Shown piece after piece: positions 1 to 7,643 of a stretch of 64,000 nt of DNA. Where the stretch lies: NCBI RefSeq assembly GCF_003205875.1, contig NZ_PUBZ01000022.1:62001-126000 (forward strand). Direction: 5' to 3'. Both the position numbers and the translations under genes were made by a program. The notes under the pieces were generated by a model that was not told the DNA's origin, ran no database searches, and saw only the letters and a program-made list of their open reading frames with translations. The stretch's first letter is position 1, and every line of letters starts with the position of its first letter. This stretch comes from Herpetosiphon llansteffanensis. Lineage in GTDB: Bacteria; Chloroflexota; Chloroflexia; Chloroflexales; Herpetosiphonaceae.

Positions 1-498
1 TATGCACGACCAATTTTTTCGTTGGCACTCCGGATTTTAGGCAACGAAGCCGATGCCGAAGAAGTGATGCAAGATGTTCTCGAACGAGTTTGGCGCTATT
101 CAGGTAGCTTCGACGCACAACGAGGTCGTTTTGGCTCATGGGTTTTAGGCATGACCCATCACGTCGCGATTGATGCAGTTCGCAAACGCAGCCGGCGGCC
201 TCAAGCTGTTGATGCTGAAGCCAGCGAACTCATGCTTGGCCTCATTTCCGACCCAAACCAACCTGATATGACCGATCAAGCCATCCAGCATGAACAAGCT
301 GGGCAGGTTCGTGATGCCTTGCGTAGTTTGCCCGAATCCCAGCAACAAGCTATTGAATTGGCATTTTTCCGTGGCTTGAGCCACTTGGAGATTGCCGCAA
401 CAACAGGTGAACCTTTAGGGACGGTCAAAACCCGCATTCGTCGGGGCATGGAGCGGCTGCGTGCCGTTCTCTCCAAAACAGGGGTATTCAATGACTGA
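1..498 (+). CDS. ECF-type RNA polymerase sigma factor (5' partial)
   Basis: Extracytoplasmic-function sigma-70 factor that would direct RNA polymerase to a small regulon. The reading frame is open from base 1 (YARPIFSLALRILGNEADAE), so the true start lies upstream of the window; the TTG at 22 is internal. Region 2 is visible in the aspartate/glutamate-rich 'DAEEVMQDVLERVW' segment, and region 4 as the helix-turn-helix 'GLSHLEIAATTGEPLGTVKTRIRRG'-like end (written across its helices). The next gene overlaps it by 8 bp and encodes an RskA-like membrane anti-sigma factor, the normal arrangement for translationally coupled sigma/anti-sigma pairs. Closest family by partner type is SigK; the signal sensed is unknown. 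Confidence 0.93.
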   Translation, partial: YARPIFSLALRILGNEADAEEVMQDVLERVWRYSGSFDAQRGRFGSWVLGMTHHVAIDAVRKRSRRPQAVDAEASELMLGLISDPNQPDMTDQAIQHEQAGQVRDALRSLPESQQQAIELAFFRGLSHLEIAATTGEPLGTVKTRIRRGMERLRAVLSKTGVFND

Positions 499-1270
499 CC
501 ATCGTGATGAACTTATCGAATTGTATGCACTTGGTGCTTTGCCTGCTGATGAAGCAGCGGAGGTTGAGGATTATTTGGCCTCAAATAGCCAAGCGCAACA
601 ACGTTATTCTCAATATCAACAGGTTGCCCAAGCTTTGCGCTGGAGCGTCGAGCAGCGTGAGCCGCCTGAAGGGGCCTATGAGCGTTTTCGCGATCGTTTA
701 GCCAAGCCCTCAAATGTGGTGGCAAGCAAGCCAACGCCCAAGCCTGCCAAGCGTCAATCGTGGTTGGCTAGCCTATTTGGCCGCCGCTACTATCTGATTG
801 CAACCGCTCTCACTATTTTTCTAGTACTCTTAGCAGGGTTGGGTGGGCGTATTTGGCAATTGCAAAACGAAGTTGCAACCTTGCAGCCATTGATTGCCCA
901 AAATCAACAATTAACTGAGCTGCTCGCTAAATCGGGCACGCAATTAGTGCCTTTGGCCGATACTGGTACGGGCATGGCTGGCGGCTCAATCAATATTATT
1001 GTCAATCCGCAAACTGGCCAAAGCTATCTTAGTGCTAGCCATCTGCCGCCCTTGGCTGCCAACCAAAGTTACCAACTCTGGCTGATTGCCGATGGCACGC
1101 CGCAAAGTATGGAAGTGTTTGGTGTTAATACCAGTGGCGATGCCTTGATTTGGATTGATCGTTTGCCATCGACTGGCGCTGAAAATTTGCTGGGGATTAC
1201 GGTCGAGCCTGCTGGCGGTAGTCAACAGCCAACCTCAAATCCGCTTGCGGTCGGCACAATCGATGCCTAA
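491..1270 (+). CDS. Membrane-anchored anti-sigma factor, RskA type
   Basis: Predicted to bind and hold the sigma factor encoded just upstream. The ATG at 491 lies inside the last codons of the sigma gene; an in-frame start at 461 would extend the overlap and was not chosen. About 259 aa: an N-terminal cytosolic sigma-binding segment (DELIELYALGALPADEA, residues about 4-20), one transmembrane helix near residues 100-120 (YYLIATALTIFLVLLAGLGG), and an exported RskA domain with 'YQLWLIADGTPQSMEVF' and 'ITVEPAGGS', hallmarks of the anti-sigma-K family. No HxxxCxxC zinc motif is seen in the N-terminal part. Release of the sigma factor by regulated proteolysis is known for the family and only inferred here. 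Confidence 0.92.
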   Translation: MTDHRDELIELYALGALPADEAAEVEDYLASNSQAQQRYSQYQQVAQALRWSVEQREPPEGAYERFRDRLAKPSNVVASKPTPKPAKRQSWLASLFGRRYYLIATALTIFLVLLAGLGGRIWQLQNEVATLQPLIAQNQQLTELLAKSGTQLVPLADTGTGMAGGSINIIVNPQTGQSYLSASHLPPLAANQSYQLWLIADGTPQSMEVFGVNTSGDALIWIDRLPSTGAENLLGITVEPAGGSQQPTSNPLAVGTIDA

Positions 1271-1280
1271 AATAGCCAGT

Positions 1281-1313
1281 AGCCAGCCATGAACCATGGC
1301 TGGCTGCTTTTTT
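1281..1313 (+). terminator. Intrinsic terminator after sigma/anti-sigma operon
   Basis: An 11-bp perfect stem (1281-1291 pairing with 1295-1305), a 3-nt loop and six T residues at 1308-1313. It lies between the convergent anti-sigma and purF genes. Confidence 0.85.
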
Positions 1314-1320
1314 GTTTAAG

Positions 1321-2727
1321 CTAAACGCTGGTCAGTTCGAAAATTTCTTTGCCTGATTCGAGAATTGGGAAGGGATACTTACCTGTAAAGCAGGCCCCGC
1401 AAAAGCCATTGGCATCGCGGCGCGTGGCGCGGAGCAAGCCTTCCATTGAAAGGTAGGCCAACGAATCAGCGCCGATGCTCTCGCAAATTTCGGCCTCGGT
1501 TTTGTTGAAGGCAATCAATTCTGGCTGAGTCGCCATATCAACACCCATAAAACATGGGTGGCGAATCGGCGGCGCCGAGACTCGCATATGCACTTCGGTA
1601 GCCCCAGCTTTGCGCAACAGCTTGATAATTGGCCCGCTGGTTGTGCCGCGCACAATCGTATCGTCAATTAAAATCACCCGTTTGCCTGCAAGTACGTTCG
1701 GCAATGGATTGAGCTTGAGCGCAACCCCTTGCTGGCGCAGCCGTTGATCGGGCTGAATAAAGGTACGGCCAATATAGCGATTTTTGATCAAGCCATCGCC
1801 GTAGGGAATGCCGCTTGCTTGCGAAAAGCCCAGCGCGGCGGGCAATGCCGAGTCGGGCACACCAATCACCACATCTGCATCGGCGGGAGCTTCACGAGCC
1901 AATTCGTGGCCCAAGCGCATGCGCACTTCGTGAATCAATTGGCCTTGCAAATTGCTATCGGGGCGCGAGAAATAGATATATTCAAATAAACAGAACGCTT
2001 GCTGCGGCGCAGGATGTTTGGCAATCGTGCGTGGGCCGTCGCGATCGATCTGCACGACTTCACCTGGATCAATCTCGCGGATAAATTCAGCGCCAATCGT
2101 ATCGAAGGCGCACGACTCAGAGGCGACAACCCAGCCTGCATCGCCAAAACGACCAAGGCACAAAGGCCGCAAGCCCCATGGGTCGCGCACAGCGTAGAGC
2201 GCATCGCGGGTCAAGACAGTCAGACAATACGCACCTTCAACGCAATTGGTAAAGGCATCGATGCGTTGCGACCAGGTATTGCCTTCAAGGCCAGCAAGCA
2301 GCATCGTTGCAACTTCACTATCGGAAGATGTCATAAGCCCGACACCACGTTCCATCAGTTGACGGCGCAGCGAACCGGCATTGGTCAGGTTGCCATTGTG
2401 GCCAACTGCCAGTGGGCCAAGCAACGTATGCATCGTAAATGGTTGGGCATTAATTACTTGTGATGAACCAGTGGTTGAGTAACGGGTATGGCCAATCGCA
2501 ATATGACCTTTGAGGTGGCGCAGCGAACGCTCATCGAAAATCTGCGATACCAAGCCCATTTCTTTGTGGGTATTGATGGTCTTGCCATCGGAAACCGCAA
2601 TCCCTGCGCTTTCCTGACCACGGTGCTGCAAAGCGTATAGACTGAAAAATGTGATACGTGCTACATCTTCGTCGGGAGCGTAAATCCCAAAAACGCCGCA
2701 TTCCTCGTGGGGCGAATCACTGAACAT
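1321..2727 (-). CDS. purF: Amidophosphoribosyltransferase
   Basis: First committed enzyme of purine synthesis: PRPP plus glutamine gives phosphoribosylamine. 468 aa, normal length. The N-terminal glutaminase is an Ntn hydrolase whose nucleophile is Cys10 (HEECGVFGIYA) after removal of a 9-residue propeptide, as in the Bacillus-type enzyme. Further on come 'QHRGQESAGI' and the PRPP-binding 'VILIDDTIVRGTTSG'. The C-terminal 'GFCGACFTGKYP' matches the cysteine region that binds the 4Fe-4S cluster in this subtype. The ATG is preceded by AAGGAAGGG at a proper distance. It stands alone, with no other pur gene next to it. A TATAAT-like -10 lies at 2791-2796 on the minus strand, without a convincing -35. 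Confidence 0.97.
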   Translation of the reverse strand: MFSDSPHEECGVFGIYAPDEDVARITFFSLYALQHRGQESAGIAVSDGKTINTHKEMGLVSQIFDERSLRHLKGHIAIGHTRYSTTGSSQVINAQPFTMHTLLGPLAVGHNGNLTNAGSLRRQLMERGVGLMTSSDSEVATMLLAGLEGNTWSQRIDAFTNCVEGAYCLTVLTRDALYAVRDPWGLRPLCLGRFGDAGWVVASESCAFDTIGAEFIREIDPGEVVQIDRDGPRTIAKHPAPQQAFCLFEYIYFSRPDSNLQGQLIHEVRMRLGHELAREAPADADVVIGVPDSALPAALGFSQASGIPYGDGLIKNRYIGRTFIQPDQRLRQQGVALKLNPLPNVLAGKRVILIDDTIVRGTTSGPIIKLLRKAGATEVHMRVSAPPIRHPCFMGVDMATQPELIAFNKTEAEICESIGADSLAYLSMEGLLRATRRDANGFCGACFTGKYPFPILESGKEIFELTSV

Positions 2728-2863
2728 GGTTAGCCCTTCCTTGATTCCAAGCTACGGTTGTCGCCGCGTCGTGCGACGGATCGTGTAATCATTATACAAC
2801 TGTTCGGGGCTATTCCCCACATGATTTACAATGCCAATGAGCTGAAGCTTCAAAGGATTGAGC

Positions 2864-3493
2864 ATGCGCTATTTGTATTGTCATGGCTTTGCGTCGGGGC
2901 CAAATTCGCAAAAAGCCCGTTGGTTTACCCAACAATTTGCCGCCCAAGGCCATGAATTAGTGATTCCTGATTTGAACCAACCTTCGTTTGAACGCTTAAC
3001 CATCAGTGCCCAAATTGATTATCTGCATCCAATAATTGGCACTTCTGCTGAGCCATGGTGCTTGCTTGGATCAAGTTTAGGTGGCTTGGTGGCCTTGCAG
3101 GCCGCTGCGCGAATGCAGCAAATCGAACGTTTGATTTTGCTGGCTCCAGCGCTCTATTTTGCCCAAAATCGCCGTGCAATGCTGGGCGAAGCAACGATCC
3201 AACAATGGCAAACGAGTGGCTGGCTTGAATATTACAATTATCGTGATCAGGGGATGCGCTCTGTTCATTATGGCTTGCTGGAAGATGCAGCAGCCTACGA
3301 CAGCGATGATTTTCAGCGCAGCATGCCAATTTTGATTGTGCATGGCACGCAGGATGAGAGCGTAAGCCACGAACAAAGCCAGCGCTTTGCCCAAGCGCGC
3401 AGCTATGTAACCCTGCACACGCCAGCCTGGGACCACGGCATGGTCGAGCATGTGGCTGCATTGTGGGCTTTGATAGAGCAGTATAGAACATAG
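2864..3493 (+). CDS. YqiA/YcfP-family alpha/beta-hydrolase (esterase)
   Basis: Small alpha/beta-hydrolase of about 209 aa. It opens with 'YLYCHGFASGPNSQKA', typical of the YqiA (UPF0227) esterase family, and carries the nucleophile elbow 'LGSSLGG' near residue 70. A late Asp (VHGTQDESV) and the final His of 'AWDHGMVEH' complete the expected Ser-Asp-His triad. The ATG at 2864 follows AAAGGA by 6 nt and is preferred to the TTG at 2858. The last codons (tat aga aca tag) lie in a 7-nt repeat tract, so the C-terminal end and stop codon may have been made by the repeat. Natural substrate unknown. Confidence 0.88.
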   Translation: MRYLYCHGFASGPNSQKARWFTQQFAAQGHELVIPDLNQPSFERLTISAQIDYLHPIIGTSAEPWCLLGSSLGGLVALQAAARMQQIERLILLAPALYFAQNRRAMLGEATIQQWQTSGWLEYYNYRDQGMRSVHYGLLEDAAAYDSDDFQRSMPILIVHGTQDESVSHEQSQRFAQARSYVTLHTPAWDHGMVEHVAALWALIEQYRT

Positions 3494-3918
3494 AGCATAG
3501 AACATAGAACATAGAGCTTTTTAACCACGAAGCGCACGAAGGAACACAAAGAGAAGGCTATTGGCTGATGGCTATAGGCTATTGGCTGGCAGAACATAAT
3601 CAAATCAATCTGTGGAATCTGTAGCAAAAAACAATCATCATTCGTGTAATTCGTGCAATTCGTGGCTAAAAACTAAGCCTATCGCCATTTATCCTTCTGT
3701 GCCTCTGCGTTAAAGGACGGTAACCACGAAGCGCACGAAGGGACACGAAGAGGAGGCTATTGGCTGATGGCTATGCCAAGCTATGTCCGATAGCCAATAG
3801 CCTATAGCCACAACGTCTCTGCGCCTCTGCGTTAAATTTCAATCCCGATTTTGCCTTTGACTTTTGACTTCTGATTTTCGGTATTCATCCCTCATAATTC
3901 ATAATTCATCCTTGCTTA
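3484..3918. repeat. Composite intergenic short-word repeat region (7-nt and 9-nt words)
   Basis: This 475-bp gap has no gene. It holds 7-nt words (gaacata/gagcata from 3486, ggctatt/ggctgat/ggctata from 3556, gccaata-type words near 3789-3810), 9-nt words (cacgaagcg type at 3524-3552 and 3721-3752; attcgtgNa type at 3640-3666) and 8-nt words (ctctgcgc type near 3814). The block 3847-3916 reads as ten consecutive 7-mers whose sequence drifts (gattttg, cctttga, cttttga, cttctga ... tattcat, ccctcat, aattcat) while the spacing stays at 7. The tract runs from the end of the YqiA-like gene to about 50 bp before the peroxiredoxin gene. Confidence 0.85.
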
Positions 3919-3968
3919 AAACGGGCTACAATACAAGCATGAACTCTTTTTGTGTGAGGCTTTAGCTG

Positions 3969-4433
3969 ATGACAACCTTGAACGTTGGCGATCTTGCGCC
4001 AGAATTTGAACTACCCGCCGATAACGGCGAAACTATTCGTTTGAGCGATTTTCGCGGCAAGCGGGTGGTGCTTTATTTTTATCCCAAAGATGATACGCCT
4101 GGCTGCACAACCCAAGCCTGTGGTTTTCGCGATGCTTATCCGCAAATCGAAGAGAAAAACGCGGTGGTAATTGGGGTCAGCCCTGATTCAGTGGCCTCGC
4201 ACCAAAAATTCAAAACCAAATTTGATCTGCCATTTTTGTTGGTTGCCGACGAACAGCATAGTTTGGCCGAAGCCTATGGCGTTTGGGGCGAAAAATCGAT
4301 GTATGGCAAAAAATATATGGGCGTAACGCGCTCGCACTTCATCATCGACGAAAACGGCTATTTGCTCGATGTGCAAGGCAAAATCAGCCCCGCCGATAGT
4401 GTCAGCGGCGCGTTGAAGTTGCTCAACAAATAG
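3969..4433 (+). CDS. bcp: Thioredoxin-dependent peroxiredoxin (BCP/PrxQ type)
   Basis: Reduces hydrogen peroxide and organic hydroperoxides with electrons from thioredoxin. 154 aa, standard for the family. The thioredoxin fold carries '[16 protein letters not shown]': peroxidatic Cys46 and resolving Cys51, spaced by four residues as in the atypical 2-Cys BCP/PrxQ group. '[21 protein letters not shown]' and '[13 protein letters not shown]' (both in the C-terminal half) are also family-typical. The ATG at 3969 follows GTGAGG by 9 nt. The ATP-grasp gene starts 39 bp downstream on the same strand and could be co-transcribed. No OxyR- or PerR-like site was recognised upstream; the upstream DNA is repeat tract. 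Confidence 0.95.
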   Translation: MTTLNVGDLAPEFELPADNGETIRLSDFRGKRVVLYFYPKDDTPGCTTQACGFRDAYPQIEEKNAVVIGVSPDSVASHQKFKTKFDLPFLLVADEQHSLAEAYGVWGEKSMYGKKYMGVTRSHFIIDENGYLLDVQGKISPADSVSGALKLLNK

Positions 4434-4472
4434 CTTGCGCATGTTGAAGAGAAGAGAGTAGGAGCATATTTT

Positions 4473-5285
4473 ATGGCAATTGTGGTGATTCACGGCGAAA
4501 GCGATTGGTCAGATTATTTGGCTGGCTACGATGTTGTTCAGTGTCGCTTAAACCAAACTAAATGGCTGGTTCAGGATAATCAGGTTTGGGCATTCAGCGA
4601 AAATCGGCGGATTCAGGTTGAGGCTGTATTGTGGCGGTTAGGCGCAGTTCGCCCAGAACCACAGCAGCAAAGGCTGTTAGCGCTGCTCGATTTTGCTGCG
4701 ATTCCATGTGTCAACCCAACCAATGTTCTGCTAGCGTGTTATGATCGTTTGGCGATGCTCGCCATGCTCAAACGCTTGGGCTTGCCAGTGTTGCCCCAAA
4801 CCATTAGCTTAGGCGATGGCATGATTGAGCGAATTCAGCCAGATTTGCCTGTCGTCGCCAAAATTGGCAGTTATCATGCTGGCTATGGCAAAATGCGGAT
4901 TCAAACTGCTGAGCAATGGGCCGAATTTTGCGATTTAAGTTTTGTTAGCGCCGATTATTGCAGTAGCGAACCCTACATTGAGTATGTGCATGATATTCGC
5001 TGCTTGTTGGTTGGCGACCAGTATTGGGCTATGCAACGGCGGAGCAATGGTTGGCGGGCCAATGTTGCCACCAATACCTATCAACTGATCGAGCCACCAG
5101 CCGAAATTTTGGCATATAGCCAACGTGTGATGCAGCAACTCAAGGCCGACATCCTTGGCATTGATTTCATTGAAGATCAACAGGGCAGGTTTTGGGTGTT
5201 AGAATGCAATGAAATCCCCGGCTTGGCTGGGTTTCCCGAGGCTGCTCGTGCATTGTTGGCAGCTCGTTTGCTCAATAAACTATGA
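4473..5285 (+). CDS. ATP-grasp protein, RimK/synapsin-like
   Basis: 270-aa protein with an ATP-grasp fold: 'NPTNVLLACYDRLAMLAML' (start of the fold), 'PVVAKIGSYHAGYGKMRI' (lysine and glycine loop that close over ATP), 'SSEPYIEYVHDIRCLLVGD', and the Mg-binding end 'FWVLECNEIPGLAGF'. ATP-grasp enzymes of this branch ligate an acid to an amine, often adding amino acids to a peptide or protein (RimK). The 'DIRCLLVGDQYWAMQR' stretch also recalls the ATP-binding part of synapsins. AGGAG lies 8 nt before the ATG. The RNase HI gene follows 7 bp after the stop, so the two are probably one transcript. No substrate-binding partner or peptide precursor is visible nearby, so the function is open. Confidence 0.82.
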   Translation: MAIVVIHGESDWSDYLAGYDVVQCRLNQTKWLVQDNQVWAFSENRRIQVEAVLWRLGAVRPEPQQQRLLALLDFAAIPCVNPTNVLLACYDRLAMLAMLKRLGLPVLPQTISLGDGMIERIQPDLPVVAKIGSYHAGYGKMRIQTAEQWAEFCDLSFVSADYCSSEPYIEYVHDIRCLLVGDQYWAMQRRSNGWRANVATNTYQLIEPPAEILAYSQRVMQQLKADILGIDFIEDQQGRFWVLECNEIPGLAGFPEAARALLAARLLNKL

Positions 5286-5292
5286 GGATTGT

Positions 5293-6003
5293 GTGGCAAA
5301 ACGTAAATTTTATGCAGTCGTAAAGGGTCGCCAACCAGGCATTTATACCGAGTGGTTTGGCAATGATGGGGCCGAAGCCCAAGTCAAAGGTATCGATCAG
5401 GCAGTGTTTAAGGGTTTTGCCAGCTTTGCTGATGCAGAAGCGTGGTATCGCGAGCGGGCTGGGCGCGCGCCGCAACACATTCCCCAAAACGTTGATCTCA
5501 CGCCTGTGAGCTTGGCGATTGATCCGCAAAAGGCCTTGGCCGAGGGCAAAGTGGTGCTATTCAGCGATGGCGGCAGTAATGGTAATCCTGGGCCTGGTGG
5601 CTATGGCGTGGTGCTGCGTTCTGGCGCAACAGTCCGCGAATTAACTGGCGGTTTTGCGCGCACAACTAACAATCGCATGGAATTGATGGGCGTGATTACT
5701 GGCTTGCAAGACCTGAAACAGCCTAGCAAGGTCGTGGTTTTTAGCGATTCGTCGTATGTGATAAATGGCATGCAAAAGGGTTGGGCCGAGCGCTGGAGCA
5801 AAAATGGCTGGCGCACAACCACTGGCGCAGTCAAAAACCCTGATCTTTGGCAAACATTGCTTGAGCTAGCCCAAGGCCATACGATTGAATGGGTGCAAGT
5901 GCCCGGCCACGCAGGCATCAAGGATAACGAGCGCTGCGATCGCTTGGCGGTACAGGCTTCGCGTCAGCCCAATTTGCCGATCGATCACGGCTACCAGGAT
6001 TAA
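5293..6003 (+). CDS. rnhA: Ribonuclease HI with N-terminal RNA-DNA hybrid-binding domain
   Basis: Degrades the RNA strand of RNA-DNA hybrids (R-loops, primers). About 236 aa from the GTG at 5293, which sits behind GAGGA; earlier in-frame starts lie inside the upstream gene. Residues 4-55 (KFYAVVKGRQPGIYTEW ... FKGFASFADAEAWY) form the viroplasmin-like hybrid-binding domain seen in eukaryotic-type RNase H1. The catalytic domain begins near residue 86 with 'LFSDGGSNGNPGPGGYGVVL' (Asp92), then 'NNRMELMGV', 'VVFSDSSYVINGM' and the last acid in 'GIKDNERCDRLA', a complete DEDD set. Its stop codon interlocks with that of the convergent fusion kinase gene (4-bp overlap). Confidence 0.95.
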   Translation: MAKRKFYAVVKGRQPGIYTEWFGNDGAEAQVKGIDQAVFKGFASFADAEAWYRERAGRAPQHIPQNVDLTPVSLAIDPQKALAEGKVVLFSDGGSNGNPGPGGYGVVLRSGATVRELTGGFARTTNNRMELMGVITGLQDLKQPSKVVVFSDSSYVINGMQKGWAERWSKNGWRTTTGAVKNPDLWQTLLELAQGHTIEWVQVPGHAGIKDNERCDRLAVQASRQPNLPIDHGYQD

Positions 6004-7571
6004 AGTGGCTGATAGGGAATTTCGATTTCGAGGATGAGGCCACCGCTCGCCCGATTATGCACCCGAAACCGCCCACCAACCAGCGCCACCCGTTCGCTCA
6101 TTCCTAACAAGCCATAGTGGCCTGCATTGGCAAGCGCCGCCAAATTGATTTCTGCTTGCAAGCCGCGCCCATTGTCGGCAATCGTCAGCAAGAGGGTGCG
6201 GCGGGCGGTTGAGCGCAGGCTGATGCCAACTTTGCTGGCTTGGGCATGTTTGCGCACATTGCTCAAGCCCTCTTGAATCATGCGAAAAGCCGAAATTTCG
6301 AGCATTTCAGGCAAGCGCTCCAAATCATCATCAAGATCAAGTTGCACGTCGATGCCGCTGCGACTGCTCCAATCGCGCACAAACGATTGAATCGCTGCGT
6401 TTACTCCAAGGCTATCGATGGTTGGCGGGCGCAAGTTGCCACAAATTGCCCGCACGGTACTGACTAGTTGGCGAATGTTATCGCGCAAATCATCAAGCCC
6501 AAGGCTGGCTTGCTCAGGGTCGTCAATTTGGCTGCGCAAATTATCAATATCGTAATTAAGGCTCACCAAATCTTGAATCACTTGGTCGTGCAGCTCGCGG
6601 GCTAACACTTTGCGCTCGCCTTCGCGCTCGGAAAGCAAACGCCGTTGGGCCTCTTGCAAGGCTGCGTTGGCGCGGTCGAGATTGCTCACTTGTTGATCAA
6701 GTTGGCCAATCAATTGGCGATTAAGCTGATTCTGGCTGGCTAAATCGTGCTCTAGGCTGGATTGGCTTTGGCGCAAGGCCTCTGCTTGTTGGCTGGCACG
6801 ATGATAATTTTCTAAAGCCCAAATAATTGGCGTAAGATGCTGCTGATCGCGAGCGCCGATTTGGGCGCGCACAACTTCTTCGCGGCTGGTTTTTTCAGTT
6901 GCCGCCTCAAAGACAAAGCGTCCACGGCGCAACACCAAAATACGATTGCTGACCGCAAACAGGTGGTCGAGGTTTTGGCTACTAAACAGCACCGCCACGC
7001 CTTGCGCCTGCCATTCGCGAATCAATTCGAGCAATTTTTGTTGATATTCGTAGCGCAGCAGCGCGGTTGGTTCATCGATAATCACCACTTGCGGCTTGCG
7101 AATCAGCACTTGGGCGATTGCCACCATTTGGCGTTGCTCGCTGGATAAATTGCCAACATGGGTGCGCAACGACGGCAATTCCATGCCAAGTTGGGCGAGA
7201 ATTTGGCGTGCCATGTGGGTGTGTTGGCGTTGATTGGGTAATGATAACCAGCCGAGCCAACTGCGCCCAACCTCGTGGCCCAAAAAAATCGCACTCGCCA
7301 CATCCAAATGATCAACCAACACTGGCTGTTGATGAATCACTGCAAGGCCAGCCCGAAACGCCGTTTGGGTTGAGTTGATCAAGTGGCCACGGGTGGAAAT
7401 CACGCCAGTATCGGGTTTTTCCAAGCCCGCCAACAAGCGTACCAGCACCGATTTACCAGCGCCGCTTTGGCCAGTCAGGCCCACCACCTCGCCGGGCGCA
7501 AGATCAAAGCTCACCTCATCGATGACGGGCAGCGTACCAAATTGCTTGGAAACATGGCGACAGGTAAGCAT
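6000..7571 (-). CDS. Fusion of a sugar-type ABC ATPase domain and a NarL-family histidine kinase
   Basis: 523 aa from the ATG at 7571; the earlier ATG at 7622 lies within a hairpin and has no ribosome site. Residues 1-230 are an ABC ATPase of the RbsA/MglA half type: Walker A 'GLTGQSGAGKSVLV' (Lys40), a signature region reading 'LSSEQRQMVAIAQ', Walker B 'VVIIDEPTALL', and a switch segment 'LFSSQNLDHLF' with Asn-Leu where His is usual. A long Q/L-rich coiled coil (about 240-315) follows. Then comes a HisKA_3 dimerisation domain with the phospho-acceptor His328 in 'LARELHDQVIQDL' and a HATPase_c domain with N box 'MIQEGLSNVRKHAQ' and 'DNGRGL'. No membrane segment is visible, so it is predicted to be cytosolic. 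No permease or response regulator lies beside it. Confidence 0.9.
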   Translation of the reverse strand: MLTCRHVSKQFGTLPVIDEVSFDLAPGEVVGLTGQSGAGKSVLVRLLAGLEKPDTGVISTRGHLINSTQTAFRAGLAVIHQQPVLVDHLDVASAIFLGHEVGRSWLGWLSLPNQRQHTHMARQILAQLGMELPSLRTHVGNLSSEQRQMVAIAQVLIRKPQVVIIDEPTALLRYEYQQKLLELIREWQAQGVAVLFSSQNLDHLFAVSNRILVLRRGRFVFEAATEKTSREEVVRAQIGARDQQHLTPIIWALENYHRASQQAEALRQSQSSLEHDLASQNQLNRQLIGQLDQQVSNLDRANAALQEAQRRLLSEREGERKVLARELHDQVIQDLVSLNYDIDNLRSQIDDPEQASLGLDDLRDNIRQLVSTVRAICGNLRPPTIDSLGVNAAIQSFVRDWSSRSGIDVQLDLDDDLERLPEMLEISAFRMIQEGLSNVRKHAQASKVGISLRSTARRTLLLTIADNGRGLQAEINLAALANAGHYGLLGMSERVALVGGRFRVHNRASGGLILEIEIPYQPL

Positions 7572-7600
7572 ACGATTCAGCCAATCATTGCTTAAATACA

Positions 7601-7632
7601 AACGCCATGAATGCCCAAACATCCATGGCGTT
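7601..7632 (-). terminator. Hairpin downstream of mqnC
   Basis: A 9-bp perfect stem (7601-7609 with 7624-7632) and a 14-nt loop, just after the mqnC stop on the minus strand. It is followed by a weak T-rich stretch (tgtattt). It overlaps the more upstream candidate start of the fusion kinase, which argues for the downstream start at 7571. Confidence 0.5.
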
Positions 7633-7643
7633 GAAGTTAAACG

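Noticed and set aside
1999-2463. 154-aa open frame opposite purF
   Set aside because: Lies fully inside purF and shows no family features.
7572-7622. N-terminal extension of the ABC-kinase fusion
   Set aside because: Falls in an inverted repeat after mqnC and has no ribosome site; the ATG at 7571 gives a usual ABC N-terminus.
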